A stretch of DNA of 64,000 nt from Bifidobacterium mellis (GCF_000967265.1 NZ_KQ033885.1:186001-250000); one strand, 5' to 3'; shown: positions 52,090-61,345, counted from the stretch's first letter. Translations and numbers: made by a program. The notes: generated from the sequence alone by a model not told the origin.

Positions 52090-54567
52090 ATGTCGGCAGT
52101 GGCTCGTGTAGGTCTGCACAGCACCGTGGCCTCGCTGGTGGCCAACAGGCGTCGGGTGAGCGCTCTCAAGGCTCTGGGCGTGGTCACGGTCGGGGATGCG
52201 CTGACCTATTATCCTTTCCGCATTACCGATCCCATGCAGATCACCACTATTGCCGGCATTCGGCTGGGTGAGCCCTGCGCCTTCGCCGCCCGGGTTGATC
52301 AGGTGCGTCTGGTGCCGCTGAGCGGGCACCGGGGTTTTCGGCTGGACGTGATGGTGGACGATGCTGCCTTCGTCAGCGGTCGGGGCGGTACTCCGCTTGC
52401 GGTCAGGCTGGTCTTCTTCTCTCATAAGAAGCCCTATATGGACTGGATGGTCCGTCGGCTGCAGGTAGGGGCGGATCTGGTCGTGGCCGGTGAGCCCGGT
52501 GTCTACATGGACCAGCTCCAGTTCACCCATCCTGAGACCCTGGTTGTTGCTAATGCCGATCAGGAGGTTTATGCGGACGCATCTCGGCCCGATGCGGCCA
52601 GCCTTGCCGAGGCTCTGGAGCGGGTCCGTCGACCGCGGCCGGTCTATCACGCCAGCTCCCGCATCTCCTCAGACCATATTCACGATGTCATTCTGGGTTT
52701 TCTGCGTCTGCTGGCGCAGGCCGATGATGCATCTGGACCCATATCCCCAGCCGGCGCCGCCGAGGAGGAGCAGGCCAGTGCCGAGGTTCGCATCAATCCG
52801 GAAGCGCTGAGCCAGGCCATACCTGATGTGTTGCCCGAGCAGGTCCGTGTCGACCAAGGGCTGATGCATCGTGCCCGTGCCCTCTTGGGCATGCATGCGC
52901 CCGACAGCCCTGACGACTTCGCTGCGGCCCGTAAGACCCTGCGCTACGAGGAGGCCTTCGTCTCGCAGACGGCGCTTCTGCAGACCCGTCGCCAGACCCA
53001 AGAGCAGCCCACATACCCATGCGCGAATTCGGGTGCCGACCGTCCGGATACCCTGCCCGCCCGTTTCATCGACTCCCTGCCATTCCAACTGACCGATGGC
53101 CAGCGTCAGGTCATCAAGGATATCGGCGTCGACATGGCCAAGGATCAGCCCATGCAGCGACTTCTGCAGGGCGAGGTTGGCTCCGGCAAGACCGTGGTGG
53201 CTCTGGCGGCCATGCTCCAGGCGGTCCAGGCTGGTCATCAGGCTGTCTTGGTGGCTCCTACCCAGGTGCTGGCCGAGCAGCACTATGCTTCCATCGGCGC
53301 CATGCTCAAGGCCATGGGCACCGATGTGACCGCCACTGCCGTAGCGGGCCGCCATAAGCCTGTGGACAACGTCACCATGATCCGTATGACGGACCAGCTG
53401 GTCCTGCCTCTGGTGTTGCTGACCGGAGGCATGAGACTGGCCCAGCGCCGCTCTGCCCTGGCTGTCTCGGCCTCGGGCCGTCCCTGCATCGTCATTGCCA
53501 CCCATGCGGCCTTCTCCAAGACCTTCCAGGCTCCCAATCTGGCTCTCACCGTCATCGACGAGCAGCATCGTTTCGGGGTCGAGCAGCGCGAGGAGCTGCG
53601 TCGCAAATCCGAGCGGGTTCCCCACCTGCTGATCATGACCGCTACGCCCATCCCGCGCACAGCCGCCATGACCTGGTTCGGAGATCTGGACATCTCCGCC
53701 CTGACCGAGCTGCCCAGCAACCGAAAGCCGGTCCGCACGCACGTCATCGCTGAATCGGATGGGGCGACCATGGGCGCCATGTTCTTGCATCTGCGCCGAC
53801 GGATCGAGGCTGGGGAGCGGGCCTATGTCATCTGCGCCCACATCGATGAGGAGGACGACCCCTCGTCTGTCTCTGACCGGCCGAGCCAATCTGGCGGTTC
53901 CGATGCTCAGCCTGAGCTTCTTGTTGAGGAGGGCCAAAGTGATGGCCAGCGTCCGCCTCTGCACTCGGTGGTCGAAATGAGCCAGCGCCTGGCCGCCCTG
54001 CCGCAGTTCCAGGGCATTGCCATGGCCACGTTGACCGGACGAGATGACGATGCCACCAAGAATGCCGTCATGGGGGACTTCGCCTCGGGTCGCACCCCCC
54101 TGCTGGTGGCCACCACGGTTGTGGAAGTGGGGGTGGATGTGCCCCAAGCCTCCTGCATTGTCATCTTCGATGCCGATCGGTTCGGACTCTCCCAGCTTCA
54201 TCAGCTGCGCGGCAGGGTGGGGCGCGGCGGCACAGACTCCTGGGCCTTCCTGATCTCACGCGCCCCTGCGGATTCCCCGGCTGCAGAGCGGCTTAATGTC
54301 ATCCGCGACACCACTGACGGGGCCAAAATCGCCGAGGAGGACATCCGCATCAGGGGAGCCGGCGACGTGCTGGGCGATGCCCAGTCCGGCGGTCATTCCT
54401 CGTTGAAACTTCTGCAGGTGGTCACCGACGCACCCATGATCGCCCGTGCTCGAACCCAGGCGGGCCAACTCCTGGAGTCCGATCCCACCCTGACCGGGCA
54501 GCCCGAGCTGGCTGGCGCCGTCCTGGACTTCATGAGTGGCAACGAAGGTTTCCTGGTCTCCAGCTGA
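52090..54567 (+). CDS. recG: ATP-dependent DNA helicase RecG
   Basis: An 825-residue superfamily 2 helicase. The N-terminal wedge domain occupies residues 1-200. Then come LLQGEVGSGKTVVA (Walker A), a DEQHRFG box (DEAH variant), TATPIPRT and, near the C-terminus, QLRGRVGRGG. RecG drives fork regression and branch migration of Holliday junctions. A low-complexity insert appears at about residues 595-630 between helicase motifs, giving a slightly long protein. rsmD follows 16 bases later. Confidence 0.96.
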   Translation: MSAVARVGLHSTVASLVANRRRVSALKALGVVTVGDALTYYPFRITDPMQITTIAGIRLGEPCAFAARVDQVRLVPLSGHRGFRLDVMVDDAAFVSGRGGTPLAVRLVFFSHKKPYMDWMVRRLQVGADLVVAGEPGVYMDQLQFTHPETLVVANADQEVYADASRPDAASLAEALERVRRPRPVYHASSRISSDHIHDVILGFLRLLAQADDASGPISPAGAAEEEQASAEVRINPEALSQAIPDVLPEQVRVDQGLMHRARALLGMHAPDSPDDFAAARKTLRYEEAFVSQTALLQTRRQTQEQPTYPCANSGADRPDTLPARFIDSLPFQLTDGQRQVIKDIGVDMAKDQPMQRLLQGEVGSGKTVVALAAMLQAVQAGHQAVLVAPTQVLAEQHYASIGAMLKAMGTDVTATAVAGRHKPVDNVTMIRMTDQLVLPLVLLTGGMRLAQRRSALAVSASGRPCIVIATHAAFSKTFQAPNLALTVIDEQHRFGVEQREELRRKSERVPHLLIMTATPIPRTAAMTWFGDLDISALTELPSNRKPVRTHVIAESDGATMGAMFLHLRRRIEAGERAYVICAHIDEEDDPSSVSDRPSQSGGSDAQPELLVEEGQSDGQRPPLHSVVEMSQRLAALPQFQGIAMATLTGRDDDATKNAVMGDFASGRTPLLVATTVVEVGVDVPQASCIVIFDADRFGLSQLHQLRGRVGRGGTDSWAFLISRAPADSPAAERLNVIRDTTDGAKIAEEDIRIRGAGDVLGDAQSGGHSSLKLLQVVTDAPMIARARTQAGQLLESDPTLTGQPELAGAVLDFMSGNEGFLVSS

Positions 54568-54583
54568 AAGGACAACAGACCCT

Positions 54584-55183
54584 ATGCACATCATCGCCGG
54601 CCGCTTCAAGGGATTCCCCATCCCCGCAGCCCTCAAGGGTACCCGGCCCACTACCGATCGGACCAAGGAGGCCATCTTCTCCCATCTGGAGTCCGAAGGC
54701 CTGCTGTCCGGTGCTCGGGTCCTGGATCTGTTCGCCGGCACCGGGGCTTTGGGATTCGAGGCCCTGTCCCGCGGTGCCCAGAGCCTGGTGGCTGTGGAGT
54801 CTTCCGGTCGTGTCGCCGGACTGCTGTCACGCTCAGCCGCCGGGCTGCGTCACCATCCGGCCTGGGATTCAGCCATGGATATTCGCGTCAGCAGAAACCG
54901 TGCCGAGCGCTTTGTTCGTCCCCTCTCCTCCGGTCATGAGGATGCAGGTCTGTCCGAGGCCTGCTTCGACCTGGTCTTCATGGACCCGCCTTATGACTTT
55001 TCGACTGCGGATTGCCAAAGCATTATGACCGGTCTGACTGGTCAAGGAATGGTGGACGATGGAGGCATGATCGTTCTGGAGCGATCGACACGCACCCCGT
55101 CTCCCACGGCTCCTGACGGATGGGCCATTGATCAGGCTCGCACTTACGGCGAGACAGCAGTCTACTATCTGACGGCCCGCTGA
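54584..55183 (+). CDS. rsmD: 16S rRNA (guanine(966)-N2)-methyltransferase
   Basis: A 199-residue methyltransferase. The frame is open earlier, but the ATG at 54584 gives the expected start MHIIAGRFKGFPI. RPTTDRTKEAIFSHL, the SAM site VLDLFAGTGALGFEALSRGA and the catalytic MDPPYDF are all present. It methylates G966 of 16S rRNA. It is probably co-transcribed with recG; its 3' end overlaps the convergent trmD by 19 bases. Confidence 0.94.
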   Translation: MHIIAGRFKGFPIPAALKGTRPTTDRTKEAIFSHLESEGLLSGARVLDLFAGTGALGFEALSRGAQSLVAVESSGRVAGLLSRSAAGLRHHPAWDSAMDIRVSRNRAERFVRPLSSGHEDAGLSEACFDLVFMDPPYDFSTADCQSIMTGLTGQGMVDDGGMIVLERSTRTPSPTAPDGWAIDQARTYGETAVYYLTAR

Positions 55184-56157
55184 TTATCGCTGCGTTTTAG
55201 GGTTGATCGACCAGATGGTTGATCCAGAGGTCTCGGATGGGTTTCCTGCATGTCCCAGCCCAGGTCCTCCAAGAGACGACGGTCTTGCTTATCAAGGGCG
55301 GAGCAGTCCAATCGGGCAATCAGATCGGGACGGATTCGACTGGTTCGCCTGATGGCCTCGTCGCGCCGGAAACGGTCCACCTTTCCGTGGTCACCGCTGG
55401 TCAGTATCTCGGGCACGGCCATGCCACGCCAGGTGGTGGGACGCGTGTACTGGCGATATTCCAGCAGCGGCTCATCCCCGGTGTAGGACTCCTGCACGAT
55501 GGATTCAGGATTGCCCATGAAGCCGGGCAGGAGCCGGGTTATGGCCTCCAGCATGACCGAGACGGCCACCTCGCCCCCATTGAGCACGTAGTCGCCGATG
55601 GAATACTCTCTGACGTCGACCCCCTGATTCCGGTAGTAGACGGGGATGCGTGCGTCATACCCTTCGTAGCGGCCGCAGCCGAATACCAGCCTCTTCGCCC
55701 GTGACAGCTCTGTTGCGTCGGCCTGGGTGAACAGGGGAGCGGATGGGTTGGGGAAGATCAGGACTTGTTTGGCCGCGCCGGCCTCGTGGTTGTCTGCAGA
55801 TGAATCTGCCTCGGATGCTATGCCGTAGCTTTCGTCGCCGGAACTCTTCCTTGCTTCTTTTCGTTCTTCGGCATCGGCAGTGTCGGCTGTTTGGTCGGTG
55901 GTGGGTTGTTGCAGAGCCGATCCGTCTGTAACGTTCAATAAATCGTCCAGGCATCGGCCCCAGACTTCGGGTTTCATCACCATGCCCGCTCCGCCGCCCA
56001 CCGGAGTGTCATCCACCGAGTGATGCACGTCATGGGTCCAATCGCGCAGATTGTGGGCACGTATGGTCACCAGGCCCTTTTCCTGGGCCTTGCCCAGCAG
56101 ACTGAGTCCGGTTACGTCAAAATATTCGGGGAAGACGGAAACGATATCGATTTGCAT
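55165..56157 (-). CDS. trmD: tRNA (guanine(37)-N1)-methyltransferase with acidic insertion
   Basis: A 330-residue SPOUT methyltransferase from the ATG at 56157. Conserved parts are MQIDIVSVFPEYF, DDTPVGGGAGMVMKP, FGCGRYEGYDARI and SIGDYVLNGGEVA with the knot that binds SAM. It methylates G37 next to the anticodon and prevents frameshifting. Compared with the usual 240-280 residues it carries an extra 50 or so Asp/Glu/Ser/Ala-rich residues (about 78-130), placed after the MVMKPEVW helix. The insert looks disordered. Confidence 0.93.
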   Translation of the reverse strand: MQIDIVSVFPEYFDVTGLSLLGKAQEKGLVTIRAHNLRDWTHDVHHSVDDTPVGGGAGMVMKPEVWGRCLDDLLNVTDGSALQQPTTDQTADTADAEERKEARKSSGDESYGIASEADSSADNHEAGAAKQVLIFPNPSAPLFTQADATELSRAKRLVFGCGRYEGYDARIPVYYRNQGVDVREYSIGDYVLNGGEVAVSVMLEAITRLLPGFMGNPESIVQESYTGDEPLLEYRQYTRPTTWRGMAVPEILTSGDHGKVDRFRRDEAIRRTSRIRPDLIARLDCSALDKQDRRLLEDLGWDMQETHPRPLDQPSGRSTLKRSDNQRAVR

Positions 56158-56409
56158 GTGACCAACTCTACCCAAGCTTGTTCGGGTCGGGATCGGGCAG
56201 AGATTGGCACATCTTTAAGTTCGCCTAAAGGTTGATTACGATGGCGAGCTTCGTTTCCAACGAGTCTGTCAGATTAATGGCTGCTGCGTAGCAACTGTTC
56301 GGATATGGTCGGCTCAGTGGGGCTATATCGTCGTCTTGTGTTTGTCGTCATGAGGATTCGTGACAGCGTTGACGGTGAAAAGACAAGGTAAATCTGCATT
56401 TATTCTGAC

Positions 56410-56438
56410 TTGATAGATTAATTTTGTGGCAGTAAACT
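56410..56438 (+). promoter_or_regulatory. Promoter of the XRE-peptidase module
   Basis: TTGATA (56410-56415) and TAAACT (56433-56438) with a 17-base spacer form one of the best sigma70-like pairs in the window, in an AT-rich patch 70 bases before the first gene of the module. The rest of the 56158-56507 gap holds no gene. Confidence 0.6.
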
Positions 56439-56483
56439 CAAACTCAGATAGTAAAATAAAATAATGCTCCAAATATCAAACAC

Positions 56484-56495
56484 AAACGCGCGTTT
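56484..56495. promoter_or_regulatory. Perfect palindrome before the module's first ribosome site
   Basis: AAACGCGCGTTT is a perfect 12-base palindrome directly before the AAGGAG of the first gene and about 45 bases after the -10 box. It is a natural candidate for autorepression by the XRE domain encoded downstream. Confidence 0.45.
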
Positions 56496-56507
56496 TAAGG
56501 AGACTCC

Positions 56508-57131
56508 TTGGAAAAACTTGAGCTCATCCGTCAGAGCCTCATGCCAATCAATGATGCCCTTCCAACATTGTTACCGCAGGCTAGGCTTCGCTCACTGTCG
56601 GCCATGAACACGCTTGGCACTCCTCGAATTAAGTATCCGAAGCTCTATGCAGACAACTTCAATGCAACGCTCCGCGCAGAAATCGCAGATGAGCCAATCG
56701 ACGGCTGGAAACTTACGAAGTCCACCTCTTGTCTTCATCTGCGCAATATCAGTTCAGGCCTCAAGCTTCGATTCCTCAAGAAGTTCAAATTCGAGGGAAG
56801 TGTTCCTCCAGCCGGAACGAACTTACGGCGTAGGGAGGCATGGGTGCAACCAGCCATGTTCGACCAGGAGCTTTCCGGCAAGAAGCCGCTGAGCAACTCA
56901 GAAATTGTCTTGGTTTGGACTGAAGCAAACGGCATTTTTCATTGTTCCGCCTACCAACCTACTGGAACCGGCCGGTTTCCTAAGGGCGCTCCCTGTATCG
57001 CTCTCATGGTTCTTCAGATGGGTGAGGGTTTCAACGGTATGGCATTTAACGGTGATGACGAAGAAAACGAGCTGTTGGTCCCACGCTCAAATACAATTGT
57101 CCAAGAAGAAAAGGAAGAGACGAACGGATGA
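56508..57131 (+). CDS. Unknown protein, first gene of an XRE-peptidase module
   Basis: A 207-residue soluble protein that I do not recognise. It starts at a TTG with AAGGAG five bases upstream. It is Lys/Arg-rich with alternating hydrophobic patterns (LVWTEANGIFHCSAYQPTG, IALMVLQMGEGFNGM), so a folded alpha/beta domain is likely, with an acidic tail (DDEENELL). Its codon use and base content are more AT-rich than the neighbours. The stop overlaps the next gene (ATGA). By position it could be the toxin partner of a two-gene toxin-antitoxin unit. Confidence 0.7.
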   Translation: MEKLELIRQSLMPINDALPTLLPQARLRSLSAMNTLGTPRIKYPKLYADNFNATLRAEIADEPIDGWKLTKSTSCLHLRNISSGLKLRFLKKFKFEGSVPPAGTNLRRREAWVQPAMFDQELSGKKPLSNSEIVLVWTEANGIFHCSAYQPTGTGRFPKGAPCIALMVLQMGEGFNGMAFNGDDEENELLVPRSNTIVQEEKEETNG

Positions 57132-58237
57132 ATGAGTTCAACCCCACGCGCATTGAGCTTGCTCGGAAGTATCGGGGTTGGACCAAAAAAGAGCTTGCCG
57201 AGCATTCTGGCATGACCCCGACCTACATTGGCATTCTGGTTGGCAATCCGACTGCGAATCTTACGGAATCAAGCATTGAAAAGATAGCCTATGCGACAAG
57301 CCTTCCATTGTCTTTCTTTATGCTGCGCGAGCCAGGTCTTGACTGGAATCGTCTAGCCTTTCGCCGCAAGAAAAGAATCACACTGAATCTCAGTAACCGC
57401 ATCTGCGCGGAGTTCGAAATGTTGACGGACATGGTCTCCAGGGTGAGTTCGATGTCAAATGTGCCGGATGATACTGCCTCCTGGCTTGATGAGATTGCGC
57501 CTACCTTGGACCCGCGGGCACAGGGAGTCCGCGACATCGCGGCCAACACGCGTGCGATACTGGGTCTGCCTTCCACGGGAGCGGTGCGCAACATGATTCG
57601 AATCGTGGAACGTAAAGGAGTGATCATTGCGCCGCTGACGACGAAGGTGGCTGATTCAGTCAGTGATGGAGTTACTTACCCAGGCAAGGCTCTTATAGGC
57701 TATTTTCCAGAAAACAAGCCTGGCGACCGGCTCAGATTTACTATTGCTCATGAGCTGGGTCATCTGGTGCTGCACCGGTACCGCCGTCCCAAGGATGTGT
57801 CCTTGATGGAGAGGGAGGCTAACGAGTTCGCTGGTGAATTCCTTCTTCCTGAGTCTGACGCACGAGCGGTCATCAGCCCGAGCATGATGCTCGAGGACTA
57901 CCTGTACGTAAAGTCCGGGTGGGGAATTTCCGTTGGTGCGGCTGTGCGCAGAGCTTTCGATTTGGGCCTGATCGATGGGGACAAATACAAATCCCTATAC
58001 GTTCGCATGGCACAGCGTCACTGGATAAAGCATGAGCCCGTAGAGGTCAAGACGGAGCATCCGGTGCGTCTTGCTCAAATGCTCGGCCGTGCGTTTGGCG
58101 GACTGGACGATACCGGTCGTTCTACGGTGCCCAGGGATGGGATTGAGGGATTCCTTGGCATTCCTTTTGAACTGGCGAACGATTGGTGTGACAACAGGCT
58201 GACGGAAAAGGCGGCGAGCTGGACGATCATGAGATAG
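57128..58237 (+). CDS. XRE regulator fused to ImmA/IrrE-type metallopeptidase
   Basis: A 369-residue two-domain protein. Residues 1-60 are an XRE helix-turn-helix (ARKYRGWTKKELAEHSGMTPTYIGILVGN). Residues about 160-265 are the peptidase domain with the zinc-binding HExxH of IAHELGHLVLH (near 205) and EREANEFAGEFLLPES downstream. This layout occurs in phage-repressor proteases and in antitoxins of the XRE-COG2856 type, including the RosmerTA defence system. Translation is coupled to the upstream unknown gene. The base content points to transfer. Confidence 0.85.
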   Translation: MNEFNPTRIELARKYRGWTKKELAEHSGMTPTYIGILVGNPTANLTESSIEKIAYATSLPLSFFMLREPGLDWNRLAFRRKKRITLNLSNRICAEFEMLTDMVSRVSSMSNVPDDTASWLDEIAPTLDPRAQGVRDIAANTRAILGLPSTGAVRNMIRIVERKGVIIAPLTTKVADSVSDGVTYPGKALIGYFPENKPGDRLRFTIAHELGHLVLHRYRRPKDVSLMEREANEFAGEFLLPESDARAVISPSMMLEDYLYVKSGWGISVGAAVRRAFDLGLIDGDKYKSLYVRMAQRHWIKHEPVEVKTEHPVRLAQMLGRAFGGLDDTGRSTVPRDGIEGFLGIPFELANDWCDNRLTEKAASWTIMR

Positions 58238-58264
58238 GTTAAACCAGCTACTAGGAACATCTCC

Positions 58265-58692
58265 ATGAAGACCACATTTGTCAGCGAGATATTCGGAAAG
58301 AACTTTCATACGGGTAGTGTCAAGTCGAAAAGAATCTCAACGGGTCCTTTGTCGCCGGAACAGACAAAGTATGACTGGAACCGCGAGGGCTAGATTCGTC
58401 CAGAATTATTGCAGGCGCGGCGAAGTTTGGAAAATCAACGGACGGGTTGCTTAGTCTGGTCGATAATGAATGTAAGTTGTTCGAAACCGCGTCAGTGCAA
58501 ACAGCAAATCTCAATGCTATCAACTTTCCCAAACCTGTTCGGGTAAGGCGTGCGCGCCAGGAGAGGTACGCCTGCTGGTGCTACACTGTCTGGGTCTACA
58601 AGTCGCGTATGAATCCGGCTTGGAAGATGTCATCAACGCAGCCAGAGAGCTATAACCGTTGCGTAAACAGCAATGAGAGCGGCATCGGATGA
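58265..58692 (+). pseudogene. Decayed reading frame after the XRE-peptidase gene
   Basis: A 42-codon frame (58265-58393; MKTTFVSEIFGKNFHTGSVK at its start) has an AGGA eight bases upstream. It stops at TAG 58391-58393, and a second frame then runs on from about 58375 to 58692 (GLDSSRIIAGAAKFGKSTDG). Joined by one frameshift the two would make a protein of about 145 residues. AT-richer content continues to about 58550. It may be the wreck of a third module gene, or unrelated frames. I recognise no family. Confidence 0.25.
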
Positions 58693-58759
58693 TGCCATGC
58701 CGTACGGATCCGTGGTGATGGCTATGCGAACAGTCTGATGTGTGAGGAGCGGACGGTCC

Positions 58760-60163
58760 ATGGTCGACCATGTTGATAAGAAAACAAAACTGCTGATTAC
58801 CGGCACTGCCGGGCTCGCCTTCTGCGGGGTCCTCTTGGAGACCTCGCTCAACGTCACCTTTCCGGAGATGACCCGGTACTTCAAAACCGGACTGGGCACG
58901 GTCCAATGGCTGACCACCGGCTATCTGCTGGTGGTGGCCTTGACGGTTCTGGCGGCCGCCTGGCTGGAACATTCATTCACTACCCGCGCATTGATTCTGA
59001 CCAGCGTGGGAATATTCCTGGGCAGCGATCTGATGTGCATTCTCGCCCCATGCTTTCCCGTTCTTATGGCGGGGCGCCTCCTGCAGGGCATCAGCACCGG
59101 TATCGCTCTTCCCTTGGTCTTTTCCCTGATTATGAAAAAGGTTCCTCTTCACATCCAGGGCCGCTACGTGGGCAGCGCCGGCATGGCGGTGGCTCTGGCG
59201 CCCTCCCTGGGCCCGACCTTCGGCGGAGCCGTTATCCAAGCCTCTTCCTGGCGGGCCATCTTCCTGATCGTGCTGCCCATCGAGCTGGTCTTCGGGCTCA
59301 TCGCCCTCATCTCGGTTGACAGGGAGAGCGCCCACGTCAGTCCCTTCGCCTGGCTCCAGTTCCTTCTTCTGGGTATTTTCCTGACCGGTCTGACCATGGG
59401 TCTGAGCACCTTGGATGTGCATGGTCCTATAACCTGGCTGTCCTTGTTTATCGGGGCCCTGGCCCTTGTTGCAGGGGTCTGGGCTCTTGCCCACCAGAGC
59501 ACCAGGCTGATCGACATCGCGGTCTTTCGGAACCGTACCTTCACCCTGGCCCTGATCCTCTACTTCCTGGTCCAGTTCGTTCAGATTGGCCTGACATTCG
59601 TCCTGCCCAACATGGCCCAGTCCGTCCTGGGGGAGACCTCCACCGTGGCCGGCCTGCTTCTGCTGCCGGGAAGCCTGCTCTCGGCCCTCTGCCAGCCCAT
59701 CACAGGCGGCTATCTGGATGGTCATGGCCTGCGTGGACTGCTCGCGGTGGGAAGCACGGCCTTCTTCCTTTCGGCTTTAGGTTTCCTGGTCCTCAGCAGG
59801 CACTTATCCGTTCCGCTGATGGTCCTTCTCTATGCCTGCTACATGGTCGGTCAGGCTTGCGTCTTCAACAACCTGCTCACGGTCGGACTGCAGCATATCC
59901 CAGCCAAACTGGTGCCTGACGGTAATGCCCTCTTCAACACCCTTCAGCAGTATTCAGGTGCCGCCTCGACCGGCGTTCTGGCCGCCATCATCACGGGTAT
60001 GCCCAAGGCCAGTGGAATTCATGCCGGCGCTCAGGCCTTCCAGTTCGGAGCAGTCTGGGCCTTCGTATTCGTCTTTCTGATCGTCCTGGGCATCCTCCTG
60101 GTGGCCTGGTTCCTGGAGCGCAGCCTGGCCTGTCAGGATAAAGGCGAGGTTCAGGTTGCATGA
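58760..60163 (+). CDS. MFS drug/proton antiporter (DHA2-like)
   Basis: A 467-residue protein with 13-14 hydrophobic helices. Helix 1 region reads GVLLETSLNVTFPEMTRYF and is followed by VQWLTTGYLLVVALTVL, the typical DHA2/EmrB start, though the usual D of LDxTIVNVAL is E (LLETSLNV). GRLLQGISTGIALPLVFSLI is motif C-like. Such pumps export drugs or toxic metabolites. The ATG at 58760 is chosen with GAGGAG 10 bases upstream. Base content returns to the high-GC norm here, so it is probably native. Confidence 0.88.
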   Translation: MVDHVDKKTKLLITGTAGLAFCGVLLETSLNVTFPEMTRYFKTGLGTVQWLTTGYLLVVALTVLAAAWLEHSFTTRALILTSVGIFLGSDLMCILAPCFPVLMAGRLLQGISTGIALPLVFSLIMKKVPLHIQGRYVGSAGMAVALAPSLGPTFGGAVIQASSWRAIFLIVLPIELVFGLIALISVDRESAHVSPFAWLQFLLLGIFLTGLTMGLSTLDVHGPITWLSLFIGALALVAGVWALAHQSTRLIDIAVFRNRTFTLALILYFLVQFVQIGLTFVLPNMAQSVLGETSTVAGLLLLPGSLLSALCQPITGGYLDGHGLRGLLAVGSTAFFLSALGFLVLSRHLSVPLMVLLYACYMVGQACVFNNLLTVGLQHIPAKLVPDGNALFNTLQQYSGAASTGVLAAIITGMPKASGIHAGAQAFQFGAVWAFVFVFLIVLGILLVAWFLERSLACQDKGEVQVA

Positions 60164-60192
60164 CCTCTGATTGCTTCCGAAAGGCAATGGTT

Positions 60193-61209
60193 TCAATTCA
60201 GGAATGAGATGCCGGCCCAGACGGCCCAGCCTATTGCAAGGACCAGGTAGGGCCACCAGTGCATGCGGGTGATGGCCACGAACTCCCTGATGAAGGCGGT
60301 CGGCCAATAGTAGCCCTTGGTGTGTGAGCCGATTCCGTCGGCATTCAGCCCGACCTTGCTGGCATATTCGCTGGCTCGGAAGACGTGGTAGTCACTGGTG
60401 ACCAGGGCCACCCGGTAATGCTCTGGCCCGGTGCCCATCTCGTAGCGGTCATCCAGAATCTGCTTGGAATAGCGTAGGTTCTCCAGGGTCGTGGTCGACC
60501 TGTCCTCCATGATGATGGCCTCGGACGGCACCCCACAGGAGTTGCGCAGATACTGAGCCATGGCCCTGGCCTCGCTGATGGCCTCGTCCGGGCCCTGTCC
60601 GCCTGAGACCACGAAGCGCCCGTTTCGTCCCTGCCGCTTCCAGAGGTCTACGGCCTTGTCCAACCGTCCCCGGAGCAGGGGTGTGGGCTCTTCGCCGCGC
60701 AGACCGGCTCCATGGATGATGATGTAGTCGTAGCGACGCTTGCGGGGCAGCATCCTGTAAAAGTTGGAATAGAGTAGCAGGGCCAGGAAGGAGAAGAAGA
60801 ACCAGGTGGCTTCCAGGTCGATCAGCCCGGCCAGTTTCTGCAGCCATGAGGGGGCGCCAAACCCGGCCAGGAGGGGCGAAAGAATCATGTAGGCCACCAC
60901 GGCCAGCGCCAGCAGTCCGGGCAGCAGAGTGGTCAGGGAGACCCCCTCGTGCCGGATGACGATGACCGTGTTGGCCAGCAGGAAGCAGATCACCAGCAGG
61001 GGGGAGAGGATGAGCAGGATGACCAGGGGCAGGATCAGCCAGCGCATCCCGAACTGCAGAAGAAGCGCTCCCCCCAGGGTCAGCAGGAGGAGCAGGAGCC
61101 AGATGGCATTGCGGAACTGCCGTGGCTCCTTGTGCAGGTCCCAGAGGAAGAGCAGGCCGAAGATGATGGCGGGTGCATAGAGCAGGAGGAGTTGCAGGTG
61201 GTTGGACAT
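60193..61209 (-). CDS. YdcF/ElyC-like DUF218 membrane protein
   Basis: A 338-residue protein with about six helices in residues 1-155 and the DUF218 domain after that: YIIIHGAGLRGEEPTPLLRGRLDKAVDLW, VVSGGQGPDEAISEARAMAQYL and LVTSDYHVFRA. The family (YdcF, SanA, ElyC) binds SAM or affects envelope polysaccharides; no reaction is settled. The gene is convergent with the MFS gene. Its promoter region also faces the lut leader. Confidence 0.85.
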   Translation of the reverse strand: MSNHLQLLLLYAPAIIFGLLFLWDLHKEPRQFRNAIWLLLLLLTLGGALLLQFGMRWLILPLVILLILSPLLVICFLLANTVIVIRHEGVSLTTLLPGLLALAVVAYMILSPLLAGFGAPSWLQKLAGLIDLEATWFFFSFLALLLYSNFYRMLPRKRRYDYIIIHGAGLRGEEPTPLLRGRLDKAVDLWKRQGRNGRFVVSGGQGPDEAISEARAMAQYLRNSCGVPSEAIIMEDRSTTTLENLRYSKQILDDRYEMGTGPEHYRVALVTSDYHVFRASEYASKVGLNADGIGSHTKGYYWPTAFIREFVAITRMHWWPYLVLAIGWAVWAGISFLN

Positions 61210-61329
61210 GCGCCGATTGCCCCTTTCACGAGAATGGCCGCGCAGGGTCTGACTCCACTGTAGCGAATCGGCCAGTCACCTCCCATCCTTGACATGCCCA
61301 GGATTCCCAGACCGCCGTGGTAACATATA

Positions 61330-61345
61330 TGTGGTAAATCTCACA
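61330..61345. promoter_or_regulatory. Rex-like operator upstream of lutABC
   Basis: TGTGG-TAAATC-TCACA matches TGTGA-N6-TCACA at nine of ten arm positions. It lies 224 bases before lutA in a 359-base gap (61210-61568) with no gene. It resembles the stronger site before nrdD, and lactate genes are known Rex targets elsewhere. Confidence 0.4.
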
